Made by a program: the position numbers and the translations under genes. A stretch of 6,678 bases of DNA from Clostridia bacterium (lineage in GTDB: Bacteria > Bacillota > Clostridia > UBA1381 > UMGS1253), in NCBI GenBank assembly GCA_017411585.1, contig JAFQPV010000043.1, forward strand, positions 1-6,678, in the 5' to 3' direction. Shown in pieces: positions 1 to 5,566 of the stretch (within the stretch, counting starts at the first letter, position 1; each line of letters begins with the position of its first letter). The notes below the pieces were generated by a model that made no database searches, had not been told where the DNA came from, and was given only the letters and a program-made list of their open reading frames with translations.

Positions 1-77
1 ACAACGAGAAAAGAATTAAAGAGAAACTTGGGTGGATAAGTCCGGTACAATATCGACTTAACACCTTGGCTGCATAA
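1..77 (+). CDS. IS3-family transposase OrfB, C-terminal fragment (5' part outside window)
   Basis: Reading codons from base 3 gives 24 residues before TAA (75-77). They start NEKRIKEKLGW and end ISPVQYRLNTLAA. This is the characteristic tail of IS3-family OrfB (rve/DDE integrase fold) proteins, which end in a KRI-K-KLG-SP-QYR pattern. OrfB is normally made as an OrfAB fusion by -1 frameshifting and carries out copy-out/paste-in transposition. Its catalytic DDE residues would lie upstream of this window. Only the tail is visible, so I cannot say whether the gene is intact. The inverted repeat just downstream supports the assignment. Confidence 0.85.
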   Translation, partial: NEKRIKEKLGWISPVQYRLNTLAA

Positions 78-78
78 A

Positions 79-111
79 ATAGCGTAGCAGTCATTAAAAC
101 TACTACGCTAT
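79..111. terminator. Hairpin at the IS3 right end, terminator-like on the minus strand
   Basis: ATAGCGTAG (79-87) pairs perfectly with CTACGCTAT (103-111). After a C/A mismatch, AGT (89-91) pairs with ACT (99-101), leaving a 7-nt loop. Read on the minus strand, the stem is followed by TTTATGC and merges into a short T run at 79-76, so it may stop transcription arriving from yfcE. On the plus strand the stem is followed by A residues, so it is not a classical intrinsic terminator for the transposase mRNA. Confidence 0.5.
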
Positions 112-140
112 AAAAAGTCTAACTTTTTGGGGTCACATCA
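112..140. repeat. IS3 terminal inverted repeat (right end)
   Basis: The minus strand reads TGATGTGACCCC (140-129) and then AAAAAGTTAGAC (128-117), resembling IS3-family ends. The same segment contains AAAAAGT (112-118), CTA, ACTTTTT (122-128), a perfect 7-bp inverted repeat directly next to the larger hairpin. The matching left inverted repeat is outside the window, so the outer boundary at 140 is inferred by comparison with remembered family ends. Confidence 0.65.
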
Positions 141-204
141 TTAATCGTTCAGCCTTTAAAATTACTGTCTTTACGAGTACACCTCATATGAAGTCACTTT
201 TTAT

Positions 205-738
205 TTACATTTCCACGATATTCCCCTCAAAATCCTTCCAGGTAAACACACCGTTTTCCAATAGCATATAGCCGTGGTGGCTGCCTTCTTTCGGGATGGA
301 AACAGAGCCCGGATTCATATAGGTATAGGTTTCGTGCTTTGTGCATTTCGGCACGTGCGTGTGTCCGTGCAGGAGAATATCACCGCTCCCAAGCGGCGGT
401 AGATTGTTTTCGTTAAAATTGTGTCCATGGGTAGCATAAACAACCTTGCCCGCATCCGCAATGATGCAGTAGTCCGCCAAAATCGGGAACTGAAGCACCA
501 TTTGGTCGACCTCGGTGTCGCAATTGCCGCGCACGCAAAGGATTTTGTCCTTCAGCGCGTTTAAAAGCTCGATTACCGCTTTAGGATTGTAGTCCTTCGG
601 CAAATCGTTTCTCGGTCCGTGGTATAAAATATCGCCCAAAAGGAGCATTTTGTCTGCCCGTTCTTTTTCAAAGGCGGCAAGCATTTTTTTGCAGTAATAT
701 TCGCTGCCGTGTGTGTCCGATGCAATAAACCATTTCAT
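205..738 (-). CDS. yfcE: YfcE-type metallophosphodiesterase
   Basis: This 177-residue protein belongs to the calcineurin-like phosphoesterase superfamily, YfcE/MJ0936 branch. These are small cytosolic, Mn-dependent phosphodiesterases shown to act on artificial phosphodiester substrates; the natural substrate is unclear. Visible motifs are SDTHG (D8, H10), LGDILYHGPRN (D36), RGNCD (N72), THGH (H104) and GHTH (H126, H128), which together form the two-metal site. The stretches HGPRN-LP-Y, GNCD-EVDQM and NPGSVSIPK match my memory of E. coli YfcE closely, and the length is normal. The ATG at 738 is chosen because GGAGG (751-747) lies 8 nt upstream. A TTG five codons earlier would overlap that ribosome binding site. 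The gene diverges from cdd and converges on the IS3 end. I see no convincing terminator of its own before the IS. Confidence 0.93.
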   Translation of the reverse strand: MKWFIASDTHGSEYYCKKMLAAFEKERADKMLLLGDILYHGPRNDLPKDYNPKAVIELLNALKDKILCVRGNCDTEVDQMVLQFPILADYCIIADAGKVVYATHGHNFNENNLPPLGSGDILLHGHTHVPKCTKHETYTYMNPGSVSIPKEGSHHGYMLLENGVFTWKDFEGNIVEM

Positions 739-746
739 GTGTAATT

Positions 747-751
747 CCTCC
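747..751 (-). promoter_or_regulatory. Ribosome binding site fixing the yfcE start
   Basis: GGAGG on the minus strand, with 8 nt to ATG at 738-736. It excludes the in-frame TTG at 753-751, whose codon and the next one are the ribosome binding site itself. Confidence 0.85.
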
Positions 752-775
752 AAAACTATATTTTAAACTTCATTT

Positions 776-856
776 GTAGGGACCAACCTCCCGGGCGGTC
801 CGTAAAATTACGCAATACGGACAGTCGAGGACGCCTGTTCCGACGATGGAACATCG
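776..856. repeat. Structured intergenic repeat-like element in the yfcE leader
   Basis: A dense cluster of inverted repeats: GGACC (780-784) with GGTCC (797-801); GTCCGTA (798-804) with TACGGAC (816-822); CGTAA (801-805) with TTACG (808-812); TGTTCC (836-841) with GGAACA (848-853). The first two stems share GTCC and cannot form together. The outer parts GTAGGGAC (776 onward) and GTTCCGAC (837 onward) are imperfect inverted repeats, 6 of 8 positions. GC is higher than in the flanks. The GTAGGGACC start and the AGTCGAGGACGCC part resemble dispersed palindromic repeats I recall from Clostridia genomes; copy number cannot be tested here. It falls inside the predicted 5' leader of yfcE. Confidence 0.5.
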
Positions 857-875
857 CTTAGTGCTTGTATGAGTC

Positions 876-904
876 ATTATACCACGGAATAAAAATATTG
901 ACAA
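876..904 (-). promoter_or_regulatory. Predicted sigma-A promoter for yfcE
   Basis: On the minus strand TTGTCA (904-899) is followed after 17 bp by TATAAT (881-876), with TGG directly before the -10 (an extended -10). The match is 5/6 at -35 and 6/6 at -10. Transcription would begin near 869 and give a leader of about 130 nt. The -35 box overlaps that of the divergent cdd promoter. Confidence 0.75.
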
Positions 905-926
905 GGCTTGGAATATAAAATACAAT
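898..926 (+). promoter_or_regulatory. Predicted sigma-A promoter for cdd-udp
   Basis: A perfect TTGACA -35 (898-903), a 17-bp spacer, and TACAAT as -10 (921-926, 5/6). The predicted start near 933 gives a leader of about 15 nt that contains the GGCGGTGG ribosome-binding region before ATG at 948. Five of the six -35 bases are shared with the yfcE -35 box on the other strand. Confidence 0.8.
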
Positions 927-947
927 AAAGTAAAAGGCGGTGGTCTT

Positions 948-1340
948 ATGAAAGAAAAGCTTGCAAAGCTGGCACTTGCGGCAAGGGGAAATGCCTATGC
1001 GCCGTACTCCGGATTTAAGGTCGGTGCAGCGGTTTTGTGCGGGAGCGGAAAAATTTATACAGGTGCAAATATTGAAAATGCCAGCTACGGGCTGACAAAC
1101 TGTGCCGAGCGCAGTGCGATTTTTTCTGCAATGAGCGCAGGCGAGTGCAAGGTTTGCGCGATTGCAATTGCCGGCGGCAAGGACGAATGTGATTATACGA
1201 TGCCGTGCGGTGCGTGCCGTCAGGTGCTTTCGGAATTTGCGGACGAGAATTGCCCGGTGTATCTTGCTAAAAGTGGAACGGAAATCAAAGCATATACACT
1301 TGGCGAGCTGTTGCCGTATGCGTTTGGAGGTATAAAATGA
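948..1340 (+). CDS. cdd: Cytidine deaminase
   Basis: This 130-residue protein is a small tetrameric-type cytidine deaminase. It converts cytidine and deoxycytidine to uridine and deoxyuridine in cytosolic pyrimidine salvage. The zinc site is complete: C52-A-E54 (NCAERSA, with E54 as the proton shuttle) and PCGACRQ (C87, C90). The nucleoside-binding parts YAPYSGFKVGAA (18-29) and GANIENASYG (39-48, with N41 and E43) are present. Length is normal for the family. The gene starts at ATG 948 behind a purine-rich site. Its stop overlaps the start of udp in ATGA (1337-1340), so the two are translationally coupled. Its product is the substrate of the next enzyme. No frameshift or missing residue is seen. 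Confidence 0.97.
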   Translation: MKEKLAKLALAARGNAYAPYSGFKVGAAVLCGSGKIYTGANIENASYGLTNCAERSAIFSAMSAGECKVCAIAIAGGKDECDYTMPCGACRQVLSEFADENCPVYLAKSGTEIKAYTLGELLPYAFGGIK

Positions 1341-2104
1341 TTTATTCTACAGATAAACAGTATCATATTGGACTAAGACACGGAGACTGCGGCAGATATG
1401 TCATATTGCCGGGCGACCCGAAGCGCTGCGCGAAAATCGCGGCATATTTTGACGATGCCGAGCTTGTGGCAGACAGCCGCGAGTATGTGACCTATACCGG
1501 GTATATTGACGGCGAAAAGGTCAGCGTAACAAGCACGGGAATCGGCGGCCCTTCTGCGGCGATTGCGGTCGAGGAGCTGGTGCGTTGCGGCGCGGATACG
1601 TTTATCCGCGTGGGAACCTGCGGCGGAATGTCGCTCGAGGTTTGCGGCGGCGATTTGGTCATCGCAACGGCATCTGTGCGCCAGGAGGGTACAACAAGAG
1701 AGTATGCGCCGATTGAGTTTCCGGCGGCAGCGGATTTTGAAGTAACGACGGCATTGGTGCAGGCGGCAAAGCGCACGGGCTACACCTATCACACCGGCAT
1801 TGTGCAGTGCAAGGATTCGTTTTACGGGCAGCACGAGCCGGAGAAAATGCCGGTTTCGCACGAACTTTTGCATAAGTGGGAGGCGTACGGCAAACTCGGT
1901 GTAAAGGCATCGGAGATGGAGTCTGCAGCGCTGTTTGTGCTTGGCAGCTACTTAGATGTGCGTACGGGAACGGTACTACTCACCGTCGGCAATCAAAATC
2001 GACAGGACAAGGGCCTTGAAAATATTCTGCATCACGATACCGAGCCGGCAATTTTAACGGCGATTGAAGCGATAAGAGAATTGATAAGATTGGATAGGGA
2101 ATAA
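1337..2104 (+). CDS. udp: Uridine phosphorylase (PNP/UDP family)
   Basis: This 255-residue protein belongs to the NP-I (PNP_UDP_1) family and would cleave uridine with phosphate to uracil and ribose-1-phosphate. Similarity to E. coli Udp runs along the whole length: H10, LPGDPKR (G26, R30), SREY (R48), TSTGIGGPS (66-73), IAVEEL, RVGTCGG (R91, T94), GDLVIATASVRQ, FPAAADFE-TTALV-AAK, SFYGQ (F162, Q165) and ASEMESA (E193, M194, E195). R48, R91 and T94 fit the phosphate/ribose site. One difference is that Q165 is followed by HEPEK, so the Arg two residues after the Gln in E. coli Udp (Arg168) is missing; Firmicute homologues I remember share this. GGAGG at 1326-1330, inside cdd, sets the start at 1337. 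Uridine is the likeliest substrate; a related pyrimidine nucleoside is possible. Confidence 0.92.
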   Translation: MIYSTDKQYHIGLRHGDCGRYVILPGDPKRCAKIAAYFDDAELVADSREYVTYTGYIDGEKVSVTSTGIGGPSAAIAVEELVRCGADTFIRVGTCGGMSLEVCGGDLVIATASVRQEGTTREYAPIEFPAAADFEVTTALVQAAKRTGYTYHTGIVQCKDSFYGQHEPEKMPVSHELLHKWEAYGKLGVKASEMESAALFVLGSYLDVRTGTVLLTVGNQNRQDKGLENILHHDTEPAILTAIEAIRELIRLDRE

Positions 2105-2137
2105 AAAATTCAATACGTTATTGTGTCGTATAACGGC

Positions 2138-2173
2138 AAAAAAGAAACCCAAGTTGCATATGCAACTTGGGTT
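2138..2173. terminator. Bidirectional intrinsic terminator between udp and msmX
   Basis: AACCCAAGTTGCAT and ATGCAACTTGGGTT (2146-2173) form a perfect 28-bp palindrome, giving a stem of about 12 bp with a tiny loop. On the minus strand it is followed by TTCTTTTTT, a good U-tract for msmX. On the plus strand it is followed by the weaker ATGTTGTTTATAG for udp. A second, weaker inverted repeat, CGTTAT (2116-2121) with ATAACG (2130-2135), lies between it and udp. Confidence 0.85.
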
Positions 2174-2192
2174 ATGTTGTTTATAGCTTATC

Positions 2193-3302
2193 TTAGTTTA
2201 AGATTGTTATCTCTGTTTCCTTATCAAAGAGGTGAATCTTGTTCGGATCAAGTGCAATCTTAATGGTATCACCAATCTTGGATGTGGATCTCGGGTTAAC
2301 ACGTGCTGTGAATGCAACGCCTTCAATCTTGAGGTAGAGGTATGTCTCTGCGCCCATCATTTCTGTGATTTCAACGTTAGCGTTAACAACGGAATCTGCA
2401 GATGCGGAGATGAATGCTTCGTCATCGTGCAAATCTTCCGGACGGATACCCATTGTAACTTCCTTGCCGAAGTACTCAGCCGGGATAGAATCAACCTTAC
2501 CTGCCGGCAGTTTAACCTTACTCTGACCAAATGTGAGGTATGCGTCGTTTTCAACCTTCTCAAGCTTTGCATCGATGAAGTTCATCTGCGGGCTACCAAT
2601 AAAGCCGGCAACGAACTTGTTCGCCGGTGTGTTGTAGAGGTTCATCGGGGAATCAACCTGCTGAACGATACCGTCCTTCATAACAACGATACGGCTACCC
2701 ATTGTCATAGCTTCTGTCTGGTCATGTGTTACGTAGATAAAGGTTGTCTGCAGCTTCTGGTGCAGCTTACCAATCTCTGTTCTCATCTGTACACGCAGCT
2801 TAGCGTCGAGGTTAGAGAGCGGTTCGTCCATAAGGAATACCTTCGGCTCACGCACGATTGCACGACCGAGCGCAACACGCTGTCTCTGACCGCCGGAAAG
2901 TGCCTTCGGCTTTCTGTCGAGGAGATGCTCGATGTCAAGAATCTCAGCAGCTTCCTGAACGCGTCTTTTGATTTCATCACGCGGCATCTTACGGAGCTTA
3001 AGACCGAATGCCATGTTTTCGAATACTGTCATATGCGGATACAGAGCGTAGTTCTGGAAAACCATCGCGATATCTCTGTCCTTCGGGGCAACTTCGTTTA
3101 CGAGTCTGCCGTCGATGTAGAGCTCACCGTCACTGATTTCTTCCAAACCTGCAATCATTCTCAAAGTTGTGGACTTACCGCAACCGGAAGGACCAACGAG
3201 GATGATAAATTCCTTGTCTGCGATCTCAAGGTTGAAGTCGCTTACTGCAACAACACCGCCCGAGTATCTTTTGTAAATGTTTTTTAAGCTTAAATCTGCC
3301 AT
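2193..3302 (-). CDS. msmX: Sugar ABC importer ATPase (MsmX/UgpC/MalK type)
   Basis: This 369-residue protein is the ATP-hydrolysing subunit of CUT1 carbohydrate importers, acting as a dimer on the inner membrane face. All nucleotide-binding motifs are present: Walker A GPSGCGKST (37-45), Q-loop Q83 in VFQNYALYPH, signature LSGGQRQR (135-142), Walker B VFLMDE (155-160), D-loop SNLDAKLR and H-loop H193 (VTHDQTEAM). A C-terminal regulatory TOBE/OB region covers about 235-365, including GIRPEDL. Length is typical. ATG 3302 has AAAGGGG (3318-3312) 9 nt upstream. No permease or binding-protein gene is next to it, and it has its own promoter and terminator. This fits the shared, multi-importer ATPase role known for MsmX in Firmicutes. 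UgpC is the common automatic name; the transported sugar cannot be read from this protein. Confidence 0.93.
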   Translation of the reverse strand: MADLSLKNIYKRYSGGVVAVSDFNLEIADKEFIILVGPSGCGKSTTLRMIAGLEEISDGELYIDGRLVNEVAPKDRDIAMVFQNYALYPHMTVFENMAFGLKLRKMPRDEIKRRVQEAAEILDIEHLLDRKPKALSGGQRQRVALGRAIVREPKVFLMDEPLSNLDAKLRVQMRTEIGKLHQKLQTTFIYVTHDQTEAMTMGSRIVVMKDGIVQQVDSPMNLYNTPANKFVAGFIGSPQMNFIDAKLEKVENDAYLTFGQSKVKLPAGKVDSIPAEYFGKEVTMGIRPEDLHDDEAFISASADSVVNANVEITEMMGAETYLYLKIEGVAFTARVNPRSTSKIGDTIKIALDPNKIHLFDKETEITILN

Positions 3303-3315
3303 TGATGGATACCCC

Positions 3316-3330
3316 TTTCCTTTTTGGAAA
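3316..3330. repeat. Small inverted repeat at the msmX ribosome binding site
   Basis: TTTCC (3316-3320), five T, GGAAA (3326-3330). In the msmX leader RNA one arm overlaps the purine-rich tract that runs into AAAGGGG, so a weak hairpin could partly cover the ribosome binding site. The stem is only 5 bp. Confidence 0.3.
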
Positions 3331-3370
3331 AAATATTGAAATTTCCGTACTTGAAAAATTCACTGTACAT

Positions 3371-3399
3371 ATTATAACATAATGAAAAAGCTTTTTACA
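3371..3399 (-). promoter_or_regulatory. Predicted promoter for msmX
   Basis: On the minus strand TATAAT (3376-3371) is preceded by TGT, an extended -10, and lies 17 bp from a weak -35 TGTAAA (3399-3394, 3/6). The predicted start near 3364 gives a leader of about 60 nt. The spacer holds a perfect 12-bp palindrome AAAAAGCTTTTT (3385-3396). Directly upstream are two TAACCAAA direct repeats on the plus strand (3400-3407 and 3409-3416), the second running into the palindrome CCAAATTTGG (3412-3421). Confidence 0.65.
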
Positions 3400-3446
3400 T
3401 AACCAAAGTAACCAAATTTGGAATGCCAAAATTATGCATGATGCAC

Positions 3447-3478
3447 AAAAAACGGAGATATATAGAATATCTCCGTTT
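3447..3478 (-). terminator. Intrinsic terminator of the EF-G-like gene
   Basis: AAACGGAGATAT (3450-3461) and ATATCTCCGTTT (3467-3478) form a perfect 12-bp stem with a 5-nt loop. On the minus strand the stem runs directly into six T (3452-3447). It starts 11 bp after the EF-G-like stop codon and lies before the msmX promoter, so the two genes are separate transcription units. Confidence 0.92.
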
Positions 3479-3489
3479 GGATGCTTAAA

Positions 3490-5550
3490 TTATTCGGCTG
3501 CGTTCTTCTTTGCGTTTTCAATTACCTTGTCAACGATGTTTTTCGGCGCTTCTTCATAGCGAACGAAGTCAAACTCGAACATACCGCGTCCCTGTGTCAT
3601 AGAGCGCAAATCCGTTGCATATTTGCTCATTTCCGCAACCGGTACTTCTGCTTCAACCACACCGCTGTTCATGCCCAAAATGCGGCCGCGGCGCTTGTTG
3701 ATGTCGCCGATAACGTCACCCATGATGGCTTCCGGAACGGTTACGGTTAAGAAACCTACCGGCTCTAAGAGCACCGGATTTGCCTGTGCAAGACCGGTCT
3801 TATAAGCGAGACCTGCTGCAACCTTGAACGCCATTTCCGACGAGTCTACCGGATGGTAGGAGCCGTCTAAGAGCGTTGCCTTTAAGGAAACGACCGGATA
3901 GCCTGCGAGCACACCGTGCTCCATACAATCCTTTAAGCCCTTTTCAACTGCCGGGAAGTAGTTCTTCGGTACGCTGCCGCCGAATACGTTTTCGCAGAAT
4001 TCGAGACCTTCGCCCGTGCCCGGCTCGAACTCAATCACAACGTGACCGTACTGACCGTGACCGCCAGACTGCTTCTTGTGTTTACCTTCTACCTTCGCGC
4101 GACCGCGGATGGCTTCTCTGTACGGCACAATCGGCGCTTCAAGCTTAGCATCTACTGCGTACTTGGTCTTAAGCTTACTTAAGATAATATCCAGATGCTG
4201 CTCGCCCTGACCGGAGAGAATCATCTGCTTCGTTTCTTTGTTATTTGTAAGACCGATGGTCGGGTCCTCCTCGCGCAGCTTTGCAAGACCCATGCTGATT
4301 TTTTCTTCGTCACCTTTTGCAAGCGGCAAAACAGCGAGCGAGATAATCGGCTTCGGATAGTCGATGCCTTCCAGCTTTACAAAGGTACCTGCCTTGCAGA
4401 GTGTATCACCGGTGCCGGTTACGGCAAGCTTGGTCACTGCACCGATATCGCCGGCAGAAACTTCACTTACCTCTACCTGCTTTTTGCCCTTAACGGCATA
4501 GAGTCTGCCGATTTTTTCGTTTGCGTCTCTGTTCGGGTTATAAACCGTAGTGTCCGCTTTGATTGTGCCGGAGAGCACACGGAAGATAGAGAGCTTACCA
4601 ACGTACGGGTCGGCAACAGTTTTAAATACAACTGCAGCGAAGTCACCGTTCGGGTCGGCAGCGATTTCAATCGGGTTGCCATCCTTATCCTCGGCAACGC
4701 TTGCCTCGGCTTTAACCGGCGACGGCATATATTCTACCACCTTGTCCATAAAGAGCTCAACGCCCTTGCCGGATGCGGAATCACCTGCGAACACCGGTAC
4801 GATTAAGTTTTCCTTAATACCGTTGCGGATGCCCTTCAAAATTTCTTCATCTGTGAAGGCTTCACCTTCAAAGTATTTTTCCATCAGCGCTTCGTCTGTT
4901 TCTGCAATCTGCTCCATCAGCGCTTCGCGCATTTGCTCTAAAATATCTTTATGACTGTCCGGTACCGGAATTTCAGTCGTCTTAAAGCCGTCTACTGCGT
5001 ATGCCTTGCCGGATACGGTATCGATTACGGCGTTCATTATCTTGTTTTCGTCAATGACCGGAATGCTGAATGCGATAACGGCTGTACCGAAACGGCTCTT
5101 AATCTGCTCTAAGATACCTGCATAGTCTGCGTGTTCGTTTTCAACCTTGGAAATATAAATGGCAATCGGTAAATGGTGATTTGCAGCTGCGCGGAATGCT
5201 TTTTCTGTACCGACAGCCACACCGGTCTTACCGCTGACAGCGATTAATACGCAGTCTGCACCGCGCATACCTTCATATACGCCGCCGATAAAGTCAAAAT
5301 ATCCCGGGGTATCAATCAAATTCAGCTTACAGCCCTTCCACTCTGCAGGTGCCACTGCCGTACTGATTGAGAAATTGCGCTTTGTTTCTTCTGCATCAAA
5401 GTCCATTGCTGTGGTACCGTCTGCGACATTACCGAAACGGTCAATGGCGCCGGCGTGAAACAGAATGGCTTCACACAGCGTTGTCTTACCTGCACGACCG
5501 TGACCGGTGAAGCAGATATTTCTGATTTTGTCCATTGAATAATTACCCAT
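3490..5550 (-). CDS. fusA2: Elongation factor G-like GTPase (EF-G-2 / FusA2 type)
   Basis: This 686-residue protein has the full EF-G layout: G domain (1 to about 280), domain II (about 300-395), III (400-475), IV (476-600) and V (600-686). EF-G is the ribosomal translocation GTPase; this subfamily is a paralogue of less certain role. It has P-loop GHGRAGKT (16-23), DTPGY (80-84), SGQGEQHLD (446-454), KKQSGGHGQYGHV (492-504), YHPVDSSEMAFK (565-576) and RRGRILGM (620-627). It departs from canonical EF-G at switch I (RNFSI, 58-62, for RGITI), at Tyr84 where canonical EF-G has the catalytic His, at SKVE (134-137) for NKxD, and around DSA (257-259) for the SA motif. Tyr84 is typical of the subfamily as I recall it; SKVE is not. 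ATG 5550 is chosen because AAAGGGGG (5566-5559) lies 8 nt upstream. An in-frame ATG 11 codons earlier would place that site inside the gene. TetM-type ribosome protection is less likely. Confidence 0.9.
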   Translation of the reverse strand: MGNYSMDKIRNICFTGHGRAGKTTLCEAILFHAGAIDRFGNVADGTTAMDFDAEETKRNFSISTAVAPAEWKGCKLNLIDTPGYFDFIGGVYEGMRGADCVLIAVSGKTGVAVGTEKAFRAAANHHLPIAIYISKVENEHADYAGILEQIKSRFGTAVIAFSIPVIDENKIMNAVIDTVSGKAYAVDGFKTTEIPVPDSHKDILEQMREALMEQIAETDEALMEKYFEGEAFTDEEILKGIRNGIKENLIVPVFAGDSASGKGVELFMDKVVEYMPSPVKAEASVAEDKDGNPIEIAADPNGDFAAVVFKTVADPYVGKLSIFRVLSGTIKADTTVYNPNRDANEKIGRLYAVKGKKQVEVSEVSAGDIGAVTKLAVTGTGDTLCKAGTFVKLEGIDYPKPIISLAVLPLAKGDEEKISMGLAKLREEDPTIGLTNNKETKQMILSGQGEQHLDIILSKLKTKYAVDAKLEAPIVPYREAIRGRAKVEGKHKKQSGGHGQYGHVVIEFEPGTGEGLEFCENVFGGSVPKNYFPAVEKGLKDCMEHGVLAGYPVVSLKATLLDGSYHPVDSSEMAFKVAAGLAYKTGLAQANPVLLEPVGFLTVTVPEAIMGDVIGDINKRRGRILGMNSGVVEAEVPVAEMSKYATDLRSMTQGRGMFEFDFVRYEEAPKNIVDKVIENAKKNAAE

Positions 5551-5558
5551 GAAGATTA

Positions 5559-5566
5559 CCCCCTTT
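5559..5566 (-). promoter_or_regulatory. Ribosome binding site fixing the EF-G-like start
   Basis: AAAGGGGG on the minus strand, 8 nt before ATG at 5550-5548. It decides against the upstream in-frame ATG at 5583-5581, which has no comparable site. Confidence 0.85.

Larger units (their letters stand above)
1..140 (+). mobile_element. Right end of an IS3-family insertion sequence
   Basis: Three things seen together support this. A transposase OrfB C-terminus ends with TAA at 75-77. A hairpin follows at 79-111. A terminal inverted-repeat-like sequence then reads, from outside inward on the minus strand, TGATGTGACCCC followed by AAAAAGTTAGAC. The GACCCC-AAAAGTTAGAC core is what I recall for ends of many Firmicute IS3 elements. 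Aligning to a TG-N4-GACCCC start puts the outer edge near 140. The left end and most of the transposase lie outside the window, so intactness cannot be judged. The edge is about 64 bp beyond the stop codon of the convergent yfcE. The exact boundary could be off by a few bases. Confidence 0.8.

Noticed and set aside
739..870. A known riboswitch or T-box in the yfcE leader
   Set aside because: Stems are present, but I can match no conserved riboswitch or T-box core, and the repeat-like character explains the structure better.
1373..1873. Minus-strand open frame of 166 codons opposite udp
   Set aside because: Arg/Cys/His-rich translation without a domain, on the antisense strand of a strongly supported enzyme gene.
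2232..3287. A 351-codon open frame on the plus strand, antisense to msmX
   Set aside because: Its translation has an atypical composition rich in Cys, Asn and Val with no recognisable domain, and it mirrors the biased codons of the well-supported ATPase gene. No ribosome binding site of its own stands out.
4195..4806. A 203-codon plus-strand open frame opposite the EF-G-like gene
   Set aside because: It lies entirely inside a gene with clear EF-G domains, and its translation resembles no family. It is a shadow frame.
3490..5550. Tetracycline-resistance ribosomal protection protein (TetM type)
   Set aside because: The overall fold is shared, but domain IV and V motifs and the DTPGY G3 motif point to the EF-G-2 subfamily, not TetM.
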